Source: JBQTIP01 sp052388025 (GTDB lineage: Bacteria; Actinomycetota; UBA4738; HRBIN12). Taken from it: a stretch of DNA of 13,768 nucleotides. Below the pieces are notes generated by a model. The model had not been told where the DNA came from. It saw only the letters and a list, made by a program, of their open reading frames with translations, and ran no database searches. The DNA is taken from the NCBI GenBank assembly GCA_052388025.1, contig JBQTIP010000233.1:1-13768 (forward strand), given 5' to 3'. Within the stretch, counting starts at the first letter, position 1. Every line of letters begins with the position of its first letter. The position numbers were made by a program, and so were the translations under genes. Of this stretch, positions 5,549 through 12,119 are shown piece by piece.

Positions 5549-6921
5549 CAGCAGTACCTCGCGAACGAGACGGCGAAGGCCTGGAAGGCGTCCGCCATGA
5601 CGAGTCTTCCCTGCGAGTCCCTCGTCCCGAGCAGCGATATCTGCACAACCTGCCCCCCGACGCCGGCGCGAGCCAGGGCGACCTGGTCGAGGAAGAGTCC
5701 CCCGGGTACCGCGGCCTCCACGATCGACTCGCCCAATCCGATCGCGGCATTCACTTGATCCAGGACATTGCCGGACGCCACGACGCGACCGGCGGCGACG
5801 GTGGCGGCGGTCGTACCCGTCCCGGCTACGACCACGAGGATGGAGCCATCGGCCGCACGCCTCGCCACGGCGACCACCCGTCGAAGGCTCTCATCCATGT
5901 CGCCGACAGACCCCCGCATGACGACTGCGAGGATGTCGGGCACGCTGTCGGTTCCGTATCCTCTGGAGAGCATCCGCTCGACGGCCTCCGCTTGATCTCC
6001 GACACCCGGAACGACCGCCAGATCGTCACGGTCGTGGGGCACGTACCAGGTCCCGCCGATGATCCCTCGGTCTGCCTCATCGGTTGCGATCAGGCCGACG
6101 AGCGGCCGCTCACCGAGCTCGTGGTCGAGGTCGTCGGGCAGCGCGGCGATGATCGAGAGAGGAGATCCCTTCTGCCACGCGCCGGTGACGTCTCCACGGT
6201 CGTTCCGGACGAGCGTTCCCGTGATCCCATGCTGAGAGGGAGGCCCCCCCGTGCCGATCGTCGTGAGCGTGGCCGCCGGATCAAGCGGAAGCGACCCGGT
6301 TGCTCCGGCCAATGTGCCGGCTCCCGCTCGGAGGAGCGAGCGCAGGAACCGCCATTCGCCCGGCTGGGCCTCGAGATCCGCCGTGCCGACTCCCTTCCAG
6401 GCGACCTCGAGGACCAAGCGCGGGATGTCTCCATCCGCGACCCCCGCGATCGCGCGACCGGCGCGTACCTCGGGGAACGGGCGGTCGAATCGAAGGGCCG
6501 CGGCCACGGTCGGTGCGACCCGATCGAGCGTTGCTCCCTCCGGGACCAGCGCGTCCGTGGCAACCCCCGGGCCCCAGAACGCGATCGGAACGCGGGTGTC
6601 GAAGAGCGCCGACGTAGAGGGCCACGGGGCGGAAGCGCCGGGTGACCCGTGCTCCCCGGTGGTGCCTAGAACGACGGCCGAGCCCGTGACGCCGAGCACG
6701 TCCGGCGACCGACCCTCCCGGAAGCCCGCCACGATGTTCGACTTCACATCGTCGGGCAGACGGCAGAAGGGGACGCGCGCCTGGTCCTCGGCCCGGACGG
6801 CCGCGCACGTGTTCCCGAAGCAGGTGAACCGCAGCGCGGCAGCCGGCAGGCCGACGATCGCCGTCGAGAGAATCAGCGCGGTCAGCCTTCGGCCTGTCGG
6901 TTTGGCGGGGCTCGATCCCAG
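5548..6921 (-). CDS. Secreted, catalytically dead alkaline-phosphatase-fold protein (permuted order)
   Basis: Read from a CTG at 6919-6921, this is a 457-residue protein with a signal peptide (KPTGRR, then hydrophobic residues 13-30). It is a distant relative of the three lipoproteins encoded divergently and has the same block order: CRLPDD (Cys53), EHGSP (His91), RVPIAFWGPG and DRVAPTVAAALRF first, then the rest. By alignment with those proteins the metal Asp is Lys176 (AWKGVG), the nucleophile Thr is Pro215, the Asp/His pair is Val339 and Asp343, and the DH pair is Gly367-Thr368. Only the moved His survives. It ends in Cys457, pairing with Cys53 as in the relatives. It heads the permease operon. 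A binding, scaffolding or regulatory role is a guess. The next GTG (6745-6747) would remove the signal peptide and Cys53. Confidence 0.72.
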   Translation of the reverse strand: MGSSPAKPTGRRLTALILSTAIVGLPAAALRFTCFGNTCAAVRAEDQARVPFCRLPDDVKSNIVAGFREGRSPDVLGVTGSAVVLGTTGEHGSPGASAPWPSTSALFDTRVPIAFWGPGVATDALVPEGATLDRVAPTVAAALRFDRPFPEVRAGRAIAGVADGDIPRLVLEVAWKGVGTADLEAQPGEWRFLRSLLRAGAGTLAGATGSLPLDPAATLTTIGTGGPPSQHGITGTLVRNDRGDVTGAWQKGSPLSIIAALPDDLDHELGERPLVGLIATDEADRGIIGGTWYVPHDRDDLAVVPGVGDQAEAVERMLSRGYGTDSVPDILAVVMRGSVGDMDESLRRVVAVARRAADGSILVVVAGTGTTAATVAAGRVVASGNVLDQVNAAIGLGESIVEAAVPGGLFLDQVALARAGVGGQVVQISLLGTRDSQGRLVMADAFQAFAVSFARYC

Positions 6922-6927
6922 CGACGC

Positions 6928-6933
6928 ACCTCC
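6928..6933 (-). promoter_or_regulatory. Perfect Shine-Dalgarno that points to a CTG start
   Basis: GGAGGT on the minus strand lies 6 nt before the CTG at 6919-6921. The frame then opens directly into a signal peptide. No ATG, GTG or TTG exists in this frame between the upstream TAG and codon 59. A GTG overlapping this site is in another frame that stops after 15 codons. Confidence 0.6.
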
Positions 6934-6951
6934 GAGGTGGGGACGCGCAGA

Positions 6952-6957
6952 ATCCTA
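6952..6957 (-). promoter_or_regulatory. Candidate -10 box of the minus-strand operon
   Basis: TAGGAT on the minus strand fits TANNNT, matches the proposed -10 of the Fur/Zur gene, and lies 18 nt upstream of the Shine-Dalgarno. No clear -35 is visible. The 144-nt divergent gap (6922-7065) must also hold the plus-strand promoter, for which TACCTT at 7033-7038 is a weak candidate. No Fur/Zur-like motif was found in this gap. Confidence 0.3.
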
Positions 6958-7065
6958 CCGCCGTATGCCGCGCTCGCGGCGCGGGAGGGTGCCTCAGGGG
7001 GCCGACTGGACTTACGGCGATTACCGGGTTGCTACCTTGTAGTTCCGCCCGTTCTGAGGTTTCGT

Positions 7066-8796
7066 ATGCCGTCCATGACTTCCCGACGCTTGTTCGCTGT
7101 GCTCGCGGCGTTCTTTCTGCTCGCCGGGGCCTGCCGTTCCTCGGGGCCGAGCTCGCCGCCCGCGACGGCCGGTAGCCCGCCTGAGACGGTCGATCCGACC
7201 GCCGGACCGACCCAGATCTCACCGGTCCCGGGTGTCGAGGCCGGCAGCCCGGCCGCCCTCGCCTGCTCGCTGCCGCACGAGTGGCTGCTCCGGACCTGGC
7301 GCGGTTACCGGGCCGACCGCGCCGCGGAGATCCAGATCCTCCCGATCGAGCCGAACTTCGTCGGCTCGGGGCTGCCGCACGTGGGGCCGTGGCCGTACGC
7401 GCAGGACATCCCGATGTTCTGGTACGGCCCCGGCCACGTCGCCGCGGCCGGCGTGGTCGAGCGACCGGTCACGCTGGCCGGCATCGCCCCGACCCAGGCG
7501 GCGCTGCTGCACTTCCCGTTCCAGGCCACCGACGGGACGCCGATGACCGAGGCGCTGCTGCCGGATGAGGAGCGAACCGGGCTGCCGAAGCTGATCGTGA
7601 CGATGATCTGGGACGCGGGCGGGAGGAACGTGCTTGCCGCTCACCCGGACGAATGGCCTTACCTCGAGTCCCTCATCCCTCAGGGGACGTGGTACGAGCG
7701 CGCTACGGTCGGCTCCACTCCCACCAGCACGGCGCAGACCCATGCCACGATCGGCACCGGGTCGTTCCCCGACCACCACGGCATCGTGGCGCACCGTCTG
7801 CGCATCGGCGGGGAGCTCACGACGCCGTGGGCCGAGGGGCCCGCGTACCTGCTGGATCCGACCCTCGCGGACCTCTACGACCGGGCCACGGGGAACCGCC
7901 CGCTCGTCGGCGAGCTCGGCACGGTGAGCATCCACCTCGGCATGCTCGGCCACGGCTCGATGTGGGGCGGGGGCGACAAGGACATCGCGGCCGTCCGCGA
8001 GATCGAGGACGCCGAGACCCTTGGCGCGGAGGGATTCGAGTGGAACCTCACGCCGGCGCTCGAGCCCTACTACCGCTTCCCGCGCTACCTGAACGACGTG
8101 CCGGGGTTCGAGCAGGATGTCCGCGCGGTCGACCAGGCGGATGGCGAGCTCGACGGGAGGTGGAGGAACAACTCGATCGACCAACTGCTCCTGGGCTTCG
8201 ACACGCCGGCCCGAACCCCGTACCAGACCCGCGTGCTCGAGGAGATCATCCTCCGCGAGGGCTTCGGGGACGACGAGGTCCCCGACCTGATCTTCGTCAA
8301 CTACAAGATCATCGACTACATCAGCCACGTGTGGACCGTGAACAGCCCGGAGATGGCAGACGCGGTCCGCGCGCAGGACGCGTCCCTCGAGGACTTCGTG
8401 GAGTTCCTGAACCGTGAGATCGGCGGGGGGCAATGGGCGCTGGTGCTTACGGCCGACCACGGTTCGATCCCCGACCCGGACCTTTCCGGCGCTTTCCAGA
8501 TCTCATCGACGCCCATCGTCGCGGGGATCAACCAGACGTTCGATGACGACGACGACGGTACCGGGATCGTCCAGCTGATCCAGCCGACCCAGATCTTCGT
8601 GAACGTCGAGGAACTCCGCCAGAACGGCTACACGCTTGCCCAGGTCGCCCAGTACATCATGGGGTTCACACAGGCGGAGACCGCCTCCCCGGGAGTCACC
8701 GTGAACCCGGCGACCGCGAACGACCCCGTGTTCCAGGCAGCGTTCCCCTCCTCGATCATGCGGAACCTGCCATGCCTGCCCGAGGCGCGCGCGTGA
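7066..8796 (+). CDS. Alkaline phosphatase superfamily lipoprotein, circularly permuted, copy 1
   Basis: This 576-residue protein has a lipoprotein-type signal (MPSMTSRR, hydrophobic stretch, LAGAC with Cys23), then a Pro/Ser/Thr-rich linker to about residue 65. The domain begins at Cys67 with segments that are C-terminal in PafA-type phosphatases: AEIQIL, His105 in PHVGPW, DIPMFWYGPG (114-123) and GIAPTQAALLHF (139-150). The usual N-terminal motifs follow: Asp183 (IWDAGG), nucleophile Thr222 (TSTAQTHATIGTG), Asp417/His421 (NYKIIDYISH) and Asp464-His465 (TADHG). All seven residues needed for a two-zinc phosphomono- or diesterase site are present. It ends CLPEARA with Cys570. GAGGT at 7056-7060 selects ATG 7066. 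It is first of three tandem copies. The substrate is unknown; activity outside the membrane is likely. Confidence 0.85.
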   Translation: MPSMTSRRLFAVLAAFFLLAGACRSSGPSSPPATAGSPPETVDPTAGPTQISPVPGVEAGSPAALACSLPHEWLLRTWRGYRADRAAEIQILPIEPNFVGSGLPHVGPWPYAQDIPMFWYGPGHVAAAGVVERPVTLAGIAPTQAALLHFPFQATDGTPMTEALLPDEERTGLPKLIVTMIWDAGGRNVLAAHPDEWPYLESLIPQGTWYERATVGSTPTSTAQTHATIGTGSFPDHHGIVAHRLRIGGELTTPWAEGPAYLLDPTLADLYDRATGNRPLVGELGTVSIHLGMLGHGSMWGGGDKDIAAVREIEDAETLGAEGFEWNLTPALEPYYRFPRYLNDVPGFEQDVRAVDQADGELDGRWRNNSIDQLLLGFDTPARTPYQTRVLEEIILREGFGDDEVPDLIFVNYKIIDYISHVWTVNSPEMADAVRAQDASLEDFVEFLNREIGGGQWALVLTADHGSIPDPDLSGAFQISSTPIVAGINQTFDDDDDGTGIVQLIQPTQIFVNVEELRQNGYTLAQVAQYIMGFTQAETASPGVTVNPATANDPVFQAAFPSSIMRNLPCLPEARA

Positions 8797-10442
8797 GGCG
8801 AGGAGGAGGCCCGGCGCTGGCCCTGGCTCTCGCGGTGCTGGCCGGCGCCTGCGACCAAACGTCTCCCTCCCCCAACGTCCCGTCGGCGCGGCAGGGCGAA
8901 GCCGTCCTGTCCGATCTCGCTCTGGCGGCCTGCGCGATGCCGCACGAGCAGCTCGTCCGCATCTGGCGCGGGGTCCACCCCACCCGGTCGGGCGACATCA
9001 TCGTGGTCCCCGAGGAGCCGAACTTCCTCGGCTCCTCGTTCCCTCACTCCGGCCCGTGGGACTATCTGCAGCGCGTGCCCATGCTCTGGTACGGGCCCGG
9101 CTTCATCCGGCCGGTCGGCAGGGTCGATCGGCCGGTGACGATGGCGGACGTCGCTCCCACGCAGGCCGCGCTCCTCGGATTCGACTTCACGGCTCCCGAC
9201 GGCGCCCCGCTGTCGGAGGCCCTCGCCCCCTCGGTCGGGCGCGGTGAACTGCCCCGGCTGATCGTGACGGTTGTGTGGGACGCCGGGGGCCGCGACGTGA
9301 TCGACGAGTGGAGCGAGGCCACGCCGGCCCTCGCGGCCCTGATCGAGAAGGGCGCCTGGTACGAGAACGCGACCGTGGGGTCCTCGCCGTCGATCACGCC
9401 GGCCGTCCACGCGACGCTCGGGACCGGCGCGTTCCCGATGCGGACCGGGCAGGTCGACTCCGAGCTGCGGATCGGGCCCGACCTCGTGAGGAGCGGCGAG
9501 CTCGGGCCGGGCCTCCTCATGGAGCCCACGCTCGCCGATCTCTACGACCGCGCCATGGAGAACGAGCCGCTGGTGGGCCTGGTGGCGACGGTCACGTGGC
9601 ACCTCAACATGATGGGCCACGGCTCGATGTGGGGGGGCGGCGACCGGGACGTCGCGGTGCTTCGCACGACGTCCGATGACGAGGGCGCCGAGGGCACTGA
9701 GTGGAACCTCCAGGACAGGAACGCGCTCTTCTTCACGCTGCCCTCATACGTGAACGACCTCCCGCCGCTCTCGTCGTACGCGGGGGTGGCCGACCTGGCG
9801 GATGGGACCCCGGATGGGAAGTGGCGCGGCCACGAGTTCGCCGAGCTTCGCGGCGGCTTCGACACCCCCGCCCGGCTCCCGTACCAGAGCCGGCTGATCG
9901 AGGAGATCATCGGCCGCGAGGACTTCGGGGACGACGACGTCCCCGACCTGTTCTTCACGAACTACAAACTGATCGACGAGGTGGGCCATCACTTCAGCCT
10001 GAACAGCGTGGAGATGCGCGATGCCGTCAAGGCGCAGGACGAGGAGCTGGCGCGGCTCGTCGAGTTCCTGAACCGCGAGGTGGGGAGGCGGCGATGGGTG
10101 CTGCTGGTAACGGCCGACCACGGGCACCAGTTCGACCCGGCCGTCTCCGGCGCGTTCCAGGTCACCCCGCGCGAGCTCTCCGACGACCTGACCGCCAGGT
10201 TCGACGACGCGGATGGGGTGCCGGTCGTCACGCTCGTTCGAACGAGCCAGATCTTCCTGAACGAGGCGGAGCTTCAGGGCAACGGGTACACGTTGGACGA
10301 CGTCGCCCGGTTCGTCCTCGACTACACGAAGGGCCAGGCCGCGGAGGTGCCGAAGGCCGAACGGGACGACACCGTGTTCTCGGCGGCGTTCCCGACGTCG
10401 ATCCTGGAAGGGCTTGAGTGCCTGCCCGAGGCTCGGGCGTGA
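8793..10442 (+). CDS. Alkaline phosphatase superfamily lipoprotein, circularly permuted, copy 2
   Basis: This 549-residue paralogue starts at GTG 8793, which overlaps the previous stop as GTGA, with GAGG (8782-8785) 7 nt upstream. An in-frame ATG at 8772 is possible but lies inside the previous gene. The signal ends in LAGAC (Cys20). The N-terminal block is the clearest match to the C-terminal part of normal PafA-type enzymes: HPTRSGDIIVV (62-72), His85 in PHSGPW, RVPMLWYGPG and DVAPTQAALLGF. The core follows with Asp163 (VWDAGG), Thr202 (SITPAVHATLGTG), Asp395/His399 and Asp442-His443 (TADHG). The terminal Cys pair is Cys47 and Cys543. Unlike copies 1 and 3, the loop after the nucleophile reads PMRTGQV in place of P-x-HHG, so its substrate pocket may differ. 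Confidence 0.85.
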   Translation: MRRGGGPALALALAVLAGACDQTSPSPNVPSARQGEAVLSDLALAACAMPHEQLVRIWRGVHPTRSGDIIVVPEEPNFLGSSFPHSGPWDYLQRVPMLWYGPGFIRPVGRVDRPVTMADVAPTQAALLGFDFTAPDGAPLSEALAPSVGRGELPRLIVTVVWDAGGRDVIDEWSEATPALAALIEKGAWYENATVGSSPSITPAVHATLGTGAFPMRTGQVDSELRIGPDLVRSGELGPGLLMEPTLADLYDRAMENEPLVGLVATVTWHLNMMGHGSMWGGGDRDVAVLRTTSDDEGAEGTEWNLQDRNALFFTLPSYVNDLPPLSSYAGVADLADGTPDGKWRGHEFAELRGGFDTPARLPYQSRLIEEIIGREDFGDDDVPDLFFTNYKLIDEVGHHFSLNSVEMRDAVKAQDEELARLVEFLNREVGRRRWVLLVTADHGHQFDPAVSGAFQVTPRELSDDLTARFDDADGVPVVTLVRTSQIFLNEAELQGNGYTLDDVARFVLDYTKGQAAEVPKAERDDTVFSAAFPTSILEGLECLPEARA

Positions 10443-12100
10443 GGCGACGGCTCGCCGGACGATCGATCCTCCTCGCCCTCGTCCTGCTGCCGGGGGCCTG
10501 CACCGGAGCCCCGGACACCCTGGAAACCGCCACGACAACGACGCCCACCGTGTCGCTCGTGCAGCAGGTCTGCTCGGTGCCGCACGAGCTGCTGCTTCGT
10601 ACCTGGCGGGGCGTCCGCCTCGACCGGAGCGGCGAGATCCAGCTCATCGCGCGGGAGCCGAACTTCGTGGACGGGGGGCTCACGCACTCCGGGCCTTGGG
10701 ACTACGTCCAGGACGTACCGCTGTTCCTCTACGGGCCGGGCTACGTGCGGCCGGGGTTCTACGAGCGCCCCGCGACGCTCGCCGACGTCGCCCCAACCGT
10801 GGCGAAGCTCCTGGACTTCGAGTTCCGCGCGCTCGACGGCAGGGCGCTCGCGGAGGCGCTGCTCCCGGCCGGAGATCGGCCGCTCCCACGTCTGGTCGTG
10901 ACCCTGGTCTGGGACTCGGGCGGGCGGGACGTGCTCGACACGTGGCCGGATGCCTGGCCCTACCTGAGGTCCCTCCTCCCCGAAGGCGCCTGGTTCGAGC
11001 GCGCGACCGCCGGCGCCTCGCCCTCCAACACGCCGACCGGGCACGCCACCATCGGCACCGGCGCCTTCCCGATGCACCACGGCTTCGTCGACGAGTTCCT
11101 GTGGCTGAACGGGCATCTCCAGAAGCCGAACGACCAGAACGGCCCGGCGTTCCTGCTCGAGGCGACGCTCGCCGACCTCTACGACCGCGCCATGGGCAAC
11201 GAGCCGCTCGTCGGGGCCGTCGCGACGCTCTCGGCGCACCTGATGATGATGAGCCACGGGTCCCTCTGGGGCGGGGCCGACAGGGACATCGCGGTCACGC
11301 GAGAGCTGGAGGACGCCGAGACCGGCGGCGCCGAGGGCCTGAGCTGGGGCCTCACGGAGACGATGGGGCCGTACTACGTGCTTCCGGGCTACGTGAACGA
11401 GGTTCCCGGGTTCGAGGAGGACGTCAGCGCGCTCGACCGGGCGGACGGCGCGCTCGACGGGATGTGGCGGGACAACCCGATCGCCCCGCTCGCCGACGGC
11501 TTCGACACGCCGGCCCGTACGCCCTTCCAGAGCCGGCTGGTGAAGGAGATCGTCATCCGCGAGGGGTTCGGCGCCGACAACGTCCCCGACCTCCTGTACC
11601 TGAACTACAAGGCGATCGACACGATCGGCCACGCGTTCAGCGCGAACGGCGTGGAGATGTCCGACGCCGTGCGGGTCCAGGACACGGACCTCCGCGAGAT
11701 GGTCGCGTTCCTCGATGAGCAGGTCGGTGAGGGCCGGTGGGTGATGGTGCTCACCGCAGATCACGGGACGAACTTCGACCCGGCCGTCTCAGGTGCGTTC
11801 CGGATAGGGCTCCAGGAGCTCGAGGCGGCCATAGCGGGGGAGTTCGACGACGCCGACGATGTCCGGCTGATCGCGAAGGTCCGTCCCACCGAGATCTGGC
11901 TGCACGAGGCCGAGCTCGAGGCGAACGGCTACACGCTTGAGGACGTCTCGCGGTTCATCATGGGCCTCACGCAGGCCGACACCGTGAAGCCCGGCCACTC
12001 GATACTGCCGGGTCATGAGGACGACCCCGTGTTCGCGGCCGTCTTCCCGTCGTCTATCCTGTCGAGGCTCCCGTGCCTCCCGGAGGCCCGCGCGAGCTAG
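10439..12100 (+). CDS. Alkaline phosphatase superfamily lipoprotein, circularly permuted, copy 3
   Basis: This 553-residue paralogue starts at GTG 10439, overlapping the previous stop as GTGA, with GAGG (10428-10431) again 7 nt upstream. The signal peptide is MRRR, a hydrophobic stretch and LPGAC (Cys21), a slightly irregular lipobox. Permuted order again: Cys45, DRSGEIQLI, His83 (THSGPW), DVPLFLYGPG, DVAPTVAKLLDF, then Asp159 (VWDSGG), Thr198 (SNTPTGHATIGTG, the most canonical nucleophile loop of the three), Asp394/His398 and Asp441-His442. It ends CLPEARAS with Cys546. The central YYVLPGYVNEVPGFE resembles the YYxxxLPxWV passage of PafA-like enzymes. It is followed after 19 nt by the membrane protein gene, probably in the same operon. 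Confidence 0.85.
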   Translation: MRRRLAGRSILLALVLLPGACTGAPDTLETATTTTPTVSLVQQVCSVPHELLLRTWRGVRLDRSGEIQLIAREPNFVDGGLTHSGPWDYVQDVPLFLYGPGYVRPGFYERPATLADVAPTVAKLLDFEFRALDGRALAEALLPAGDRPLPRLVVTLVWDSGGRDVLDTWPDAWPYLRSLLPEGAWFERATAGASPSNTPTGHATIGTGAFPMHHGFVDEFLWLNGHLQKPNDQNGPAFLLEATLADLYDRAMGNEPLVGAVATLSAHLMMMSHGSLWGGADRDIAVTRELEDAETGGAEGLSWGLTETMGPYYVLPGYVNEVPGFEEDVSALDRADGALDGMWRDNPIAPLADGFDTPARTPFQSRLVKEIVIREGFGADNVPDLLYLNYKAIDTIGHAFSANGVEMSDAVRVQDTDLREMVAFLDEQVGEGRWVMVLTADHGTNFDPAVSGAFRIGLQELEAAIAGEFDDADDVRLIAKVRPTEIWLHEAELEANGYTLEDVSRFIMGLTQADTVKPGHSILPGHEDDPVFAAVFPSSILSRLPCLPEARAS

Positions 12101-12119
12101 TTTCGAGGGGAAGCAGGGG

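Noticed and set aside
5548..6921. Treating the minus-strand phosphatase-like gene as a pseudogene
   Set aside because: The frame is intact for 457 codons, has a signal peptide and the conserved terminal Cys pair, and overlaps its neighbour precisely. Only catalytic residues are lost, which fits a pseudoenzyme better than gene decay.
10322..11764. Long minus-strand open frame (about 480 codons) opposite phosphatase copy 3, and similar ones opposite copies 1 and 2
   Set aside because: They mirror each other only because the plus-strand genes are paralogues. Composition is Arg/Val/Glu/His-rich with no domain motif.
7066..12100. Assembly artefact producing three copies
   Set aside because: The copies differ throughout in protein sequence, linker, signal peptide and length, so they are genuine diverged paralogues.
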